From Pseudanabaena sp. M53BS1SP1A06MG (GTDB taxonomy: Bacteria > Cyanobacteriota > Cyanobacteriia > Pseudanabaenales > Pseudanabaenaceae), in the NCBI GenBank assembly GCA_020404105.1, contig JADBWH010000091.1:1-45681 (forward strand): 45,681 bases of DNA. The letters run 5' to 3'. Position numbers and translations under genes: made by a program. Numbering within the stretch: the stretch's first letter is position 1; each line of letters starts with the position of its first letter. Under the pieces are notes generated by a model, which saw nothing but the letters and a program-made list of their open reading frames with translations, made no database searches and was not told the DNA's origin. Below are positions 6,297-17,602 of the stretch, piece after piece.

Positions 6297-8012
6297 ATGG
6301 TGTTTAACTGGTTTCGGCGAAAGTTTGATGATGACAAAGATGCACAAAATCAACCTTTAGAGCCAGCCCAAACAGAAGAAAAAGCGCCAGAAGTTGCAAC
6401 CGTAGAATCTAGCCCTGCCACTTCCCCCGCATCCCAAGATTTACTCAATTGGGCAAAGGCTGCCTATGCCAATGTGCAACAACAGGCAGAAGTTGCTGAG
6501 AATAAAGCCCCTGAAGCTATTGAATCAGAAACTGCTGAGCCAGAGGAACAGGCTAAGGAACCAGAGATTGCTGAAGCTATACCAGAAAATATCGCGCTAG
6601 AAGCTAAGTCCGAAGAGCAGTTTGCTGATCCAGAAATTACTCAACATGAAGTCGCTAAAGCAGTTGAACCAGAAAGTCCTGAGTCTGAAATTCTTGAGCC
6701 TGAAGCAAAGGTTGAAGAGCTTGAAATTGTCGAAACTCCATCAGAAAGCCCTGAGCCATCTTTAGAAATAGCACCCGAAGCAGAATCAATACCTGAAGCT
6801 TCTACTCCTGTCCCATCCAATTCCACTATTACCCAAGAAATCACCACAGAATCTGAATCTGTACCTTTTTGGATGCAGTCTGAAAGCGATCGCCTTGCGC
6901 GGATCGCTGCTCTTGAAGCCACGGCAATCATTGAGCCAGAGCCAGAAGTCAAACCCGAAATTAAGGTCAGACGTAAACCCACCATCGAATTTGATGAGAA
7001 TTTCATTTGGTCAGCCGAAGTCCTTGCGTCTCAAGGTCGCCGACCTGAAGAAATCTCTGTCGAAGAAATTACATGGCTCAATCGTCTGCGTCAAGGTTTA
7101 GATAAGACTCGTCTATCACTGGTCAATCAACTAAAAGCGATCGTTGGCCAAGGTCCCCTCAGTGCTGATTCCGTTGATGATATTGAGGCGTTGCTTCTGC
7201 AAGCAGATGTGGGTGTTAAGGCAACCGATCAAATCATCTCAAAGCTGCAAGACAAACTGCGGCAGGAAGTATTGCCCCCCGAAGAAGCGATCGCCTATCT
7301 CAAACAAATTTTGCGCGATATGCTTGATGTCACTGCACAGACTGGTGCATCCAATAAAGGCGATGCAATCCCCATGTTAATCCCTGAAAAAAATCAACTA
7401 AATATTTGGTTGATTACGGGCGTAAATGGTGCAGGGAAAACCACAACCATCGGCAAGCTCTCCCATCTCAGTGTCAAGTCTGGTTACAAAACCCTGATCG
7501 CTGCCGCCGATACTTTCCGTGCTGCTGCCGTCGAGCAGGTCAAGAGTTGGGGAAAGCGATCGAATGTTGACGTAATTTCCAATCCTGCTCAAAATGCTGA
7601 TCCTGCTGCCGTCGTCTTTGATGCGATTAGTGCTGCTCAAGCTAGAGGTACGGAATTATTACTTGTCGATACCGCAGGGCGATTACAAAACAAGAAAAAC
7701 TTGATGGAAGAACTCAGCAAAATTCGTCGCATTGTCGATAAAAAATCTGCTGAGGCAAAAATTGAATCTTTGCTAGTCCTAGACTCTACCCTCGGTCAAA
7801 ATGGACTTAAACAAGCCGAGGTGTTCGCCCAATCAGCAGGAATCACTGGCGTGATTCTCACAAAACTTGATGGTACTGCTAAGGGTGGTGTGGCGATCGC
7901 CGTAGTCCAACAGCTTGGTTTACCAATTCGTTTTATTGGTGCAGGTGAGGGAATTGAAGATTTGCGCCCATTTTCAAGTTACGAATTTGTTGAGGCTTTA
8001 TTAAGTAATTAA
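6297..8012 (+). CDS. ftsY: Signal recognition particle receptor FtsY
   Basis: FtsY is the membrane-associated SRP receptor GTPase that docks ribosome-nascent-chain complexes at the membrane. From ATG 6297 it has 571 residues. The N-terminus MVFNWFRRKF is a short amphipathic membrane-binding segment, followed by a Glu/Pro/Ala-rich acidic A domain to about residue 225, the N domain, then the G domain with GVNGAGKTTT (P-loop, about 375), the DTFRAAAVEQ loop, DTAGRLQNKK (about 457) and TKLDGTAKGG (about 522). A TTG 18 bases upstream would add MREGIC; I prefer the ATG because GAGGG lies at a suitable distance before it. The acidic domain is long, as in other cyanobacterial and E. coli FtsY. Confidence 0.95.
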   Translation: MVFNWFRRKFDDDKDAQNQPLEPAQTEEKAPEVATVESSPATSPASQDLLNWAKAAYANVQQQAEVAENKAPEAIESETAEPEEQAKEPEIAEAIPENIALEAKSEEQFADPEITQHEVAKAVEPESPESEILEPEAKVEELEIVETPSESPEPSLEIAPEAESIPEASTPVPSNSTITQEITTESESVPFWMQSESDRLARIAALEATAIIEPEPEVKPEIKVRRKPTIEFDENFIWSAEVLASQGRRPEEISVEEITWLNRLRQGLDKTRLSLVNQLKAIVGQGPLSADSVDDIEALLLQADVGVKATDQIISKLQDKLRQEVLPPEEAIAYLKQILRDMLDVTAQTGASNKGDAIPMLIPEKNQLNIWLITGVNGAGKTTTIGKLSHLSVKSGYKTLIAAADTFRAAAVEQVKSWGKRSNVDVISNPAQNADPAAVVFDAISAAQARGTELLLVDTAGRLQNKKNLMEELSKIRRIVDKKSAEAKIESLLVLDSTLGQNGLKQAEVFAQSAGITGVILTKLDGTAKGGVAIAVVQQLGLPIRFIGAGEGIEDLRPFSSYEFVEALLSN

Positions 8013-8060
8013 TTTTTAAAAATCGAGTTCTGCTTAGCGCTACTTGATTTTTAAAAATTA
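8010..8060 (+). terminator. A/T-rich hairpin overlapping the ftsY stop
   Basis: Arms TAATTTTTAAAAATC and GATTTTTAAAAATTA pair across a 22-base loop. The stem begins at the stop codon of ftsY. It contains little G/C, so terminator activity is uncertain. Confidence 0.4.
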
Positions 8061-8153
8061 GTCGTATTTTTTGCTCAACTAAGGCTAAACTGTTTGACTA
8101 AATTAGCTTTTCTAATTCGCATCCTTATAGCCACCTAGCGTTGCCGCATTGGT

Positions 8154-9542
8154 ATGTCTCTATCATTGCCACCTAGAAATAGATCCATCCCACCTCAGCC
8201 AGATTTAGACAATGCGTCTGTAATGGTGATGAAGGATCTCAAAGATCTGCTCAGACGAATGAGTCAGGATCAAAATAAAATCCATGAGCTACTTAGCTTT
8301 TTGGGTTACGCTCTCCGCAGCTTTAGTAATCTCAATCAATTTCTAGAATTAATTCCCCTTATTGCCAGTCGTGTAACTGACTCTGATGGCGGAGCACTTA
8401 TTTTGTTTAAAGCAAGCGGGCAAATGAGTCTAGAGTCCTTGCATTGTCCAGAGCGCAATCAAGGTGGCATGAAAGCGCAACAGGTACGCATGGCGATCGA
8501 GCGAGCAATTCAACAGGTTTTAACAGGTAGTCCTACCGCCCTCGATGAAATGGTTAGTCGCTATTTGGGAGCAGATGTACATTTATTTGGCACATCGGTA
8601 TTAGTCAAAAACTCGGTACGTGGTCGTCTTTATATATTTAGTCGCAAGCCTGATTATGTCTGGACGGATAACAAACGGACTCTGATGCGCCTTGTTGCCG
8701 ATCAAACTTCTGTAGGATTAGAAAACCATGAACTCACAACCGAGTTAATTAAAAAAGAGCGTCAAGATAGGGAGATGGAGATTGGCGCAGAAATTCAGCG
8801 ACAACTCTTACCACGCAATTGTCCTAAAATCCAAGGCATTGAGATCGCCGCACGATGTTCGCCCGCTAGTCGTGTTGGGGGAGACTATTACGACTTTATC
8901 CCGATGCAAAAGGGCGATCGCTGGAGTTTTGTAGTCGGTGATGTCATGGGCAAGGGTGTCCCCGCAGGGCTAATCATGACTATGACAAGAGGAATGTTAC
9001 GTGCCGAAGTATTAAATAATCACTCTCCCAGCAAAATTTTGGAACATCTCAATGAAGTGATGTATGAGGATCTCGAAAAATCCCATCGCTTCGTGACCAT
9101 GTTTTATTCAGAGTACGAACCCGCAACGCAGATGCTCTCCTTCAGTAATGCCGCCCATACGCCTGCATTACATTGGCGCTCGAAAACTCGGAGTGTCCAT
9201 GCCCTTGATACGATGGGTGCTCTAATTGGGCTTGAAGCAGGGTCTAAATATGAAGAACGGAGTACTCATCTCAATGCTGGTGATGTAGTTATTTATTACA
9301 CCGATGGCTTCACCGAAGCCGCAAGCCCTGAAGGCGATCGCTTTGACGAAGAAAATCTCCGCAAGGCGCTAGACTGGGCTTGCCAGAATTGTTTCCCTCT
9401 TTCTGAGGATGTCACACGCCCTCAGATGATTCTTGACTACATCTTCCAAGAAGTGCAAAACTTTATCGGAGAAGGGCATACTCACACAGATGATATGACC
9501 CTATTAGTTTTGCATATCAAAGACAAGGTTACCGTAAATTAA
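8154..9542 (+). CDS. GAF-PP2C (SpoIIE/RsbU-type) serine phosphatase
   Basis: The 462-residue protein has an N-terminal sensory region that looks like a GAF domain (about residues 45-200, with LIASRVTDSDGGALILFK and LMRLVADQTSVGLENHEL), a short coiled linker (KKERQDREMEIGAEIQRQLLP), and a C-terminal SpoIIE/PP2C domain. Metal-binding aspartates are visible in SRVGGDYYDFIP, VVGDVMGKGVPAG, YYTDGFTEA and HTDDMTLLV. Such proteins dephosphorylate anti-sigma-factor antagonists in partner-switching pathways. No anti-sigma factor or STAS gene lies next to it, so its partner is unknown. A small membrane-protein gene follows after 17 bases, perhaps in the same transcript. Confidence 0.88.
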   Translation: MSLSLPPRNRSIPPQPDLDNASVMVMKDLKDLLRRMSQDQNKIHELLSFLGYALRSFSNLNQFLELIPLIASRVTDSDGGALILFKASGQMSLESLHCPERNQGGMKAQQVRMAIERAIQQVLTGSPTALDEMVSRYLGADVHLFGTSVLVKNSVRGRLYIFSRKPDYVWTDNKRTLMRLVADQTSVGLENHELTTELIKKERQDREMEIGAEIQRQLLPRNCPKIQGIEIAARCSPASRVGGDYYDFIPMQKGDRWSFVVGDVMGKGVPAGLIMTMTRGMLRAEVLNNHSPSKILEHLNEVMYEDLEKSHRFVTMFYSEYEPATQMLSFSNAAHTPALHWRSKTRSVHALDTMGALIGLEAGSKYEERSTHLNAGDVVIYYTDGFTEAASPEGDRFDEENLRKALDWACQNCFPLSEDVTRPQMILDYIFQEVQNFIGEGHTHTDDMTLLVLHIKDKVTVN

Positions 9543-9559
9543 ATTAATCCCCAAATATT

Positions 9560-9802
9560 ATGCTTGACTTGGCTCAACATCTAGTGACAAACACTGACCT
9601 ATCAGTGATTACCCCCTCTTCAATAAATTTTATGGATCTACATTCATTGATCAATATGGATTTGATAGCCCAACAGTTTAGGCAAGATGTCTTAGGGGAC
9701 ATCGGTAAAGGTTGGGATGGTTTTGTGAAATCTGGTCAGATTTGGGCACTTTTGATTGGTACTGTAATTGGCTACCTATTTAGAAGTATTACTTACTCAT
9801 AA
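9560..9802 (+). CDS. Small membrane protein of unknown function
   Basis: An 80-codon gene begins 17 bases after the phosphatase and ends just before a strong hairpin, suggesting a two-gene operon. The C-terminal third is one membrane helix (GQIWALLIGTVIGYLFRS). The N-terminal part is polar with no motif I recognise. ATGs at residues 25 and 33 (MDLHSL and MDLIAQ) are alternative starts. The helix with its following Arg looks conserved in style among small cyanobacterial proteins, but I cannot name a family. Confidence 0.6.
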   Translation: MLDLAQHLVTNTDLSVITPSSINFMDLHSLINMDLIAQQFRQDVLGDIGKGWDGFVKSGQIWALLIGTVIGYLFRSITYS

Positions 9803-9808
9803 AGGTAT

Positions 9809-9850
9809 GAGGGTAGTCATGCAATGTAATTGTGTTGCATGACTACCCTC
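9809..9850 (+). terminator. Terminator hairpin after the small membrane-protein gene
   Basis: A perfect 16-bp stem GAGGGTAGTCATGCAA / TTGCATGACTACCCTC with a 10-base loop begins 7 bases after the stop codon. Only a short TT follows. Confidence 0.6.
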
Positions 9851-9872
9851 TTAGAACCCTTATAGAATATGT

Positions 9873-9910
9873 AAAAAAAGCCACTAGTTACTAAATAACT
9901 AGTGGCTTTT
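9873..9910 (-). terminator. Terminator of the initiator tRNA
   Basis: Read on the minus strand it is a 15-bp perfect stem (AAAAGCCACTAGTTA / TAACTAGTGGCTTTT) with loop TTTAG and a run of seven T residues in the nontemplate strand. It lies 12 bases after the tRNA 3' end. Confidence 0.8.
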
Positions 9911-9921
9911 ATCTGTAAGAA

Positions 9922-9995
<74 letters not shown>

Positions 9996-10071
9996 ACGTT
10001 TTCGCTTAGCAAGCATAACATAATTTTAGCCAAATGCAAGCAAATTTTGAAAATCATTTGAATTTGTAGAA

Positions 10072-10203
10072 GTGCCCCTCCGCAACGCCGTCTTACCTCA
10101 GTTGTTTGACCCGGTAAAACCAGGTGGAGCCGAAGCGCTGCGCCTAACTTAAAGTTCCCAGATGCAAGTCTGGTTTACTGCGGCGAAGACTGCGAGGACT
10201 CCT
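10072..10203 (+). ncRNA. Candidate structured RNA, 6S-like
   Basis: The G/C-rich stretch in an A/T-rich gap can fold with its ends paired: CCTCCGCA with TGCGAGG, then CGCCG with CGGCG. Inside is a hairpin CCAGATGCAAGTCTGG. The 3' part GGTTTACTGCGGCGAAGAC resembles the 3' strand of bacterial 6S RNA, which binds RNA polymerase holoenzyme. At about 130 nt it is shorter than typical 6S RNA (about 180 nt), and the opposite strand could form a mirror fold. Both the identity and the strand are therefore tentative. Confidence 0.4.
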
Positions 10204-10316
10204 TAAAAACGATTATCGATCAAGACACATTATCGGTAGTCACGCACGCCACAGAGGAGCTTATTAAAAGTATACATTACTAAGTAGTGAGAAAGTAGTG
10301 AGAGCGATTACTAACT

Positions 10317-11057
10317 CTACTTAATGTTGTTGGCTAGCCAATAGACTAAAGGTGCGATCGCTAAAGCAGGTAAAAAAGAAGCAACACGAACTTTAGCTAG
10401 CTCTAATAAATTTAATCCGAGTCCCAACAGCATCAAGCCGCCAACGCCTGTAATGATCAGTACTGGTTGAGCATTGGCAGGATCGGGTAAGCTTTGGGCT
10501 AAGCTGCCCGCAAGAACTGACATGATGCCTTGATACAATCCCACAGGCAAAGCGGAAAAACCAACACCTATTCCATAGGTGCTGGCAAATACGATTGAAA
10601 TAAACCCATCAAGGGCTGATTTTAAGGCTAGCAAGTTGTTATCACCAATAAGTCCATTATTAAGACTGCCAATGATTGCCATTGGTCCGATACAAAACAA
10701 TAAACTCGCCGCTACAAATCCTTCAGTAAATTTCCCCTTACCCTTAAATTTTGCTTTTAACCAATCGCCAATATTTTCTAAATGCTTCTCAATCTGGATG
10801 AGTTCGCCGATCACGCCCCCAATGACTAAGGCAATCAGTGACAGGATTACGCCATCTAAAGCCCCAGCTTTAACTTTGAGTAAGCTATTTGCCATGTTGA
10901 TGCTGACAAACATTGTGATTAACCCGATCGCCTGTTTGAGAATTGGTAAAACTTGAGCTAGAAATCGCCCATGTAGGATCAGTCCTAAACTTGTGCCACA
11001 AGCGATCGCAAGTATATTAATCCAAGTACCACTAGTCTTTGTCCAAAAATCTAGCAT
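10317..11057 (-). CDS. DUF554-family membrane protein
   Basis: The 246-residue integral membrane protein has about seven hydrophobic helices. It shows features typical of the DUF554 (YdfK/YqgA) family: an N-terminal GTWINILAIACGTSLGL, a central FVAASLLFCIGPMAIIGS, and SALDGFISIVFASTYGIGVG followed by PVGLYQG. The molecular role is not established; a channel or transport function is often assumed. It points away from chlN, so the 372 bp between them hold two divergent promoters. Confidence 0.85.
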   Translation of the reverse strand: MLDFWTKTSGTWINILAIACGTSLGLILHGRFLAQVLPILKQAIGLITMFVSINMANSLLKVKAGALDGVILSLIALVIGGVIGELIQIEKHLENIGDWLKAKFKGKGKFTEGFVAASLLFCIGPMAIIGSLNNGLIGDNNLLALKSALDGFISIVFASTYGIGVGFSALPVGLYQGIMSVLAGSLAQSLPDPANAQPVLIITGVGGLMLLGLGLNLLELAKVRVASFLPALAIAPLVYWLANNIK

Positions 11058-12719
<1,662 letters not shown>

Positions 12720-12768
12720 GTAGAGTGTGAAGCAGTCTACTTAAACATATTTTTTATTGATATAACCT

Positions 12769-14451
12769 ATGGAACTAACTCTTTGGACTTACGAAGGTCC
12801 TCCCCATGTGGGAGCGATGCGAATTGCAACTGGTATGGAAGGAGTACATTATGTACTTCATGCGCCGCAGGGCGATACCTATGCCGATCTGCTATTTACG
12901 ATGATCGAACGACGTGATCGCCGTCCACCTGTCACCTATACCACTTTCCAAGCTCGCGATCTTGGTGGTGACACTGCCGAGATGGTCAAGACATCGGTAC
13001 GCGATGCATACGAGCGCTTTCTGCCGCAGGTCATGCTCGTTGGTGAAAGTTGCACAGCCGAACTGATTCAAGATCAACCAGGTTCGTTAGCGAAAGGGAT
13101 GAAGTTACCAATTCCCATTGTTAGCTTGGAATTGCCAGCTTATTCCAAAAAAGAAAATTGGGGTGCAAGTGAAACCCTCTATCACCTAGTTCGCACTTTA
13201 CTTTTACCCCTTGTGCCACCACCGAATACGCATAAACCTAAACGTGAAGCCCATATTCGCCCGAAAGCAAATATCATCGGTCCTACGGCTCTAGGTTTTC
13301 GGTGTCGTGATGATATTCGGGAGGTAGTTAAGTTATTGGCGGAAATCGGTGTCGATGTAAATGTAATCGCACCAATGGGCGCAACTCCCGATGACTTGTT
13401 ACGGATTCCCGATGCCGATTTTAATATTTGTCTCTATCCTGAAATTGCGCTTACTACTTGCAATTGGCTTCATCGCAGTTTCGGACAGCCTACAATTAAG
13501 ACTGTACCGATTGGCGTAGGTGCAACCCGTGACTTTATTGCCGAAATTGGTAAGGTTGCGGAGATTGATGTCAGTGAAGCGCTGAAGCGATCGCAGTCTG
13601 ACACATTGGGCAATTGGGATGTATCGCGCCTATCGTCAGCCAATAATCCTAATGCTTCACGATTGCCTTGGTACTCGAGATCGGTGGATTCCACTTATTT
13701 AACTGGTAAGCGGGTATTCATTTTTGGTGATGCGACCCATGCCCTCGCCGCCGCAAGAATTGCCACCGAGGAGTTAGGATTTACCCTCGTAGGCATTGGC
13801 ACATATAGCCGTGAATTTGCACGTGAAGTGCGTGAAGTTGCTAAAAAGCATGGACTTGAAGCCGTGATTAGTGATGACTATTTAGCTGTGGAAGCCAAGG
13901 TTGCGGAAGCGGCTCCAGAACTAGTGCTGGGTACTCAAATGGAACGCCATATTGCCAAACGTTTGGGTATCCCTTGTGCGGTAATTTCTGCGCCAATCCA
14001 TGTACAAGACGTTCCCGCCCGTTACTCACCGCAAATGGGTTGGGAAGGTGCGAATGTCATTTTTGATAGCTGGGTACATCCTCTGATGATGGGGCTTGAG
14101 GAGCATTTAATTGGCATGTTCCGTGAAGACTTTGAGTTTGCGGAAGGTCATATGAGCCATCTGCATACTGCCCCATCTCAGGATGCACGACGCGAATCAT
14201 TAGTGACATCACAGGTGATCGCCACAACAGGTAGCTCTAACCAAGCTGTCCTCGCACCTGTTGATCAAGCCGTTGTCCAAGCGGTTGATGGCATTACTTG
14301 GAGTGCGGATGGTGAAGCTGAGTTAAAGAAGATTCCCTTCTTTGTCCGCGGCAAAATCAAGCGCAATACTGAGAAGTTTGCGAGCGATCGCGGCATCAGC
14401 ACGATCACTCTCGAAACTCTCTATGAAGCAAAAGCAGCGATCGGCAAATAA
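12769..14451 (+). CDS. chlB: Light-independent protochlorophyllide reductase subunit B, BchB type
   Basis: ChlB is the second subunit of the catalytic NB component. It supplies the unusual aspartate ligand of the [4Fe-4S] cluster, D36, seen here in [10 protein letters not shown]. The N-terminus [19 protein letters not shown] and the stretch [14 protein letters not shown] are of BchB type; standard cyanobacterial ChlB starts with WMYAGPAHIG. Its 560 residues are longer than usual (about 508-525). The extra length lies in loops near residues 270-305 and in a Ser/Ala/Val linker, about 465-505. The linker precedes the C-terminal Pchlide-reductase domain, [20 protein letters not shown]. The gene lies between chlN and chlL in one apparent operon. 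Confidence 0.93.
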   Translation: MELTLWTYEGPPHVGAMRIATGMEGVHYVLHAPQGDTYADLLFTMIERRDRRPPVTYTTFQARDLGGDTAEMVKTSVRDAYERFLPQVMLVGESCTAELIQDQPGSLAKGMKLPIPIVSLELPAYSKKENWGASETLYHLVRTLLLPLVPPPNTHKPKREAHIRPKANIIGPTALGFRCRDDIREVVKLLAEIGVDVNVIAPMGATPDDLLRIPDADFNICLYPEIALTTCNWLHRSFGQPTIKTVPIGVGATRDFIAEIGKVAEIDVSEALKRSQSDTLGNWDVSRLSSANNPNASRLPWYSRSVDSTYLTGKRVFIFGDATHALAAARIATEELGFTLVGIGTYSREFAREVREVAKKHGLEAVISDDYLAVEAKVAEAAPELVLGTQMERHIAKRLGIPCAVISAPIHVQDVPARYSPQMGWEGANVIFDSWVHPLMMGLEEHLIGMFREDFEFAEGHMSHLHTAPSQDARRESLVTSQVIATTGSSNQAVLAPVDQAVVQAVDGITWSADGEAELKKIPFFVRGKIKRNTEKFASDRGISTITLETLYEAKAAIGK

Positions 14452-14454
14452 CTT

Positions 14455-14479
14455 CATTGAGGCGCATAGCGCCTCAATG
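14455..14479 (+). terminator. Intercistronic hairpin between chlB and chlL
   Basis: A perfect 11-bp stem CATTGAGGCGC / GCGCCTCAATG with loop ATA starts 3 bases after the chlB stop and is followed by AATAAAAAATTATTTTT. It could be an attenuator or a 3'-end stabiliser that sets the high ChlL to ChlNB ratio. It may not be a full terminator, because chlL follows at once. Confidence 0.55.
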
Positions 14480-14503
14480 AATAAAAAATTATTTTTACAT
14501 TAG

Positions 14504-15415
<912 letters not shown>

Positions 15416-15418
15416 TCA

Positions 15419-15568
15419 CTGATGTTACGTGGAACAAATATCACCCTCACCCCCCTGCCCCCTCTCCCATCAAGGGAGAGGGGGAGCTAGACTAATTTCT
15501 TGTTCCCCTCTCCATTAATGGGAGAGGGGCTAGGGGTGAGGGTCTTAGAAACTTCCACGTAACATCAG
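15419..15568. repeat. 150-bp MITE, family E, complete copy
   Basis: The ends are perfect 16-bp inverted repeats, CTGATGTTACGTGGAA and TTCCACGTAACATCAG. The interior has two G/C-rich imperfect palindromes built on CCCCTCTCCC / GGGAGAGGGG and no coding capacity. A perfect 6-bp duplication TAATCA flanks it, which shows insertion by a transposase acting in trans. The inverted copy at 45541 is nearly identical. It separates chlL from its terminator by 156 bases. Confidence 0.9.
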
Positions 15569-15574
15569 TAATCA
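15569..15574. repeat. Target-site duplication TAATCA, right copy
   Basis: This is the right-hand copy of the 6-bp target duplication of the family E element; the left copy contains the chlL stop codon. Confidence 0.8.
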
Positions 15575-15575
15575 T

Positions 15576-15608
15576 CAACAAAGCCCTCGCTGAGCGAGGG
15601 CTTTGTTG
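15576..15608 (+). terminator. Terminator of the chlNBL operon
   Basis: A perfect 15-bp stem CAACAAAGCCCTCGC / GCGAGGGCTTTGTTG with loop TGA. Without the MITE it would begin one base after the TAATCA target, about 7 bases from the chlL stop codon, a normal spacing. Few T residues follow on the plus strand. Confidence 0.7.
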
Positions 15609-15641
15609 GGAGAGGATTTTAGAAAATGGGAAACGCTATAT

Positions 15642-17372
15642 TTAGACCATTAATTGATACTTGACCTGAGCTAACCGATACAGTGGTCTCCAAACTAAGC
15701 GATTGGTGGTGACAACTAGTAATGACATCACAATCGTTGAGGCCAGTAGTAAGGGAAAATCTCCAATATCTGAAGCTTGAGTAATTGTTGAGCCTAAGCC
15801 TGTTGCAGTCATCAATTTTCCCTGAAATTTAATATATTCACCTGCAATACTAGCGTTCCATGCGCCACCAACTGCGGTAATAATACCTGTGACAAGATAG
15901 GGGAAAATCCCAGGTAAAATCAAAGTACGCCAGCGCTCTAGGGATGAGAGTTTATAAACCCTTGCTGCTTCAAAAAGCTCTGATGGAATTGCTTGTGCGC
16001 CTGCAATTACATTAAAGAGAATGTACCACATACTCCCTAAGGTCATCAGAATTACTGCGCCAATATCTAATCCGCCACCGATATTGGCTAAACCTAACAA
16101 TAGAATTGGGAAGAGCGCAGTAGCTGGCACAGAAGCCGCAATTTGTACTATTGGCTGTAGAATTTGAGCTAACTTTGGATGCCGTCCAATTGTGACACCA
16201 ATGGGAACAGTAATTAGCAATGACAAAATCAGAACAGCTAAAACTCTTAGCGAAGTATATAGTGAGCCAATTATTACCTTTTGCCAAGAAGCTAAAGGCA
16301 TCTGACTTAGTAATAAAGCGGCTTTAATAGTTCCACCTAAAACAATGAATCCGACCAAACCAATGAGTATCCAGTTTAGCCAATTAATCCATTTAGAGAC
16401 TTTATGTTGATTTTCAAGAGAATCTTGAGGTTTGCTGCTAAATCCTCGGTTAACAGCTTCGGCTAATGGTGTAAATAGGCGATCGCTAATAATCCGCATA
16501 GTTGGCGATCGCCTTAAAAAGTCTAATACCCGTGATTCGGGTACTTGAGTGGCTTCAACCGTTTCATGTTTAAATTTCTCAGCCCAAGCAATCAGTGGTC
16601 GCCAAATTAAATAATCAATAATCGTAATAATCCCAATTAAAACAATGATTCCACAGAGAATGGCGATATTATCTCCTTTATCGGCGGCGGCTTTCAGAAA
16701 TGAGCCCAGCCCTGGTAATGTAAAATTGTGATTAGAAAGGGTAAAGGATTCAGTTTGCATCAAAAAGAACCATCCTCCAGCTACAGACATCACGCTATTC
16801 CAAACTAAACCGACGACCCCCGATGGCAGTTCTAACGTCCAAAATCTTTGCCAAGAGCTAAGGCGATATACTTGACTAGCTTCAACTAACTCATTAGGAA
16901 TGCTACTTAAAGATTGATAAAAACTAAAAGTCATATTCCAAGTCATACCCGTAAAGATTAGCAAAATTGAAGCTAATTCAATGCCCAAACGCTGTCCAGG
17001 GAACAAGCCTACTAAAGCTAATACCACTGCAGGTAAAAATGAGAGCACGGGAATTGATTGTAAAATATCTAATAAAGGAATGAGCACCTTTGCCCAAGTA
17101 GCAGAACGATAAGCAATGTAAGAATAGGTAAGGCTAAATAGAAGCGATAATGCATAGGCAGCGAGCATTCGGACTAAGGTCTGCAAAGCATAATTAGGTA
17201 ATAAGCTCAAGGATAGATTAATAACATATTCACTGTCATAGGTCCCCGTGAATTTACTTGCAGTCTGCACGATGATGAAAATCAGGGAGATGATCGCTAA
17301 AGGCAATAACACATCGCCAATACTCCATCTGGTGCGAAACTCTGACTTAGGATCGATAGTGGGCTGAAACAT
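15642..17372 (-). CDS. ABC transporter permease with two fused permease domains (NitT/TauT type)
   Basis: The 576-residue membrane protein is a tandem duplication. Each half is a BPD_transp_1 permease with the EAA-type loop contacting the ATPase: ELVEASQVYRLSSWQRFWTL in the first half (about residue 160) and ELFEAARVYKLSSLERWRTL in the second (about 465). About six helices per half are visible, joined by a cytoplasmic linker of about 60 residues. The family imports nitrate, sulfonates, taurine or similar anions. The ATPase gene lies upstream on the same strand, 230 bases away and separated by a family B repeat. No periplasmic binding protein is encoded nearby, so the substrate cannot be inferred. 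Confidence 0.85.
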   Translation of the reverse strand: MFQPTIDPKSEFRTRWSIGDVLLPLAIISLIFIIVQTASKFTGTYDSEYVINLSLSLLPNYALQTLVRMLAAYALSLLFSLTYSYIAYRSATWAKVLIPLLDILQSIPVLSFLPAVVLALVGLFPGQRLGIELASILLIFTGMTWNMTFSFYQSLSSIPNELVEASQVYRLSSWQRFWTLELPSGVVGLVWNSVMSVAGGWFFLMQTESFTLSNHNFTLPGLGSFLKAAADKGDNIAILCGIIVLIGIITIIDYLIWRPLIAWAEKFKHETVEATQVPESRVLDFLRRSPTMRIISDRLFTPLAEAVNRGFSSKPQDSLENQHKVSKWINWLNWILIGLVGFIVLGGTIKAALLLSQMPLASWQKVIIGSLYTSLRVLAVLILSLLITVPIGVTIGRHPKLAQILQPIVQIAASVPATALFPILLLGLANIGGGLDIGAVILMTLGSMWYILFNVIAGAQAIPSELFEAARVYKLSSLERWRTLILPGIFPYLVTGIITAVGGAWNASIAGEYIKFQGKLMTATGLGSTITQASDIGDFPLLLASTIVMSLLVVTTNRLVWRPLYRLAQVKYQLMV

Positions 17373-17464
17373 AAGTAATCCAAACTAAACCTTAGAATAA
17401 AAATACGTATAGGCAAAAGATGCAGGTGATTCTTTGAAAGCATTCAAAGGCAGATATCTTAGAG

Positions 17465-17578
17465 AAATACAGCTTATTGAGGCTTTGAGTAGTACAGAAT
17501 TTTGAAAGTGGTGCAGGTGAAAAGCAGCACTTTCAAAAATATTTCTGGGTTTTAAGTAAGCGCAAAGTGCTGTATCTA
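17465..17578 (+). repeat. Hairpin repeat family B, copy 2
   Basis: The ends are AATACAGC and GCTGTATC, near-perfect inverted repeats. The interior contains CTTATTGAGGCTTTGAGTAG, a GAAAGTGGTGC / GCAGCACTTTC hairpin and GGGTTTTAAGTAAGCGCAAA. It matches the reverse complement of 2381-2500. It sits between the ATPase and permease genes of an ABC transporter and may affect their joint expression. Confidence 0.7.
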
Positions 17579-17602
17579 AAGCTGTATCTAAATATAAGGA
17601 AA

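Noticed and set aside
6641-7006. 121-codon minus-strand reading frame opposite ftsY
   Set aside because: It is the antisense of the repetitive Glu/Pro-rich A domain and has a biased Ser/Gly composition with no motif.
10072-10203. tmRNA, SRP RNA or RNase P RNA in the gap after the initiator tRNA
   Set aside because: The conserved cores (SRP GGAAGG-AGC loop, tmRNA tRNA-like ends, RNase P core) were not seen on either strand.
15419-15568. Possible CRISPR-like repeat because of the repeated CCCCTCTCCC words
   Set aside because: Only two palindromic blocks are present, there are no regular spacers, and terminal inverted repeats with a target duplication show it is a MITE.
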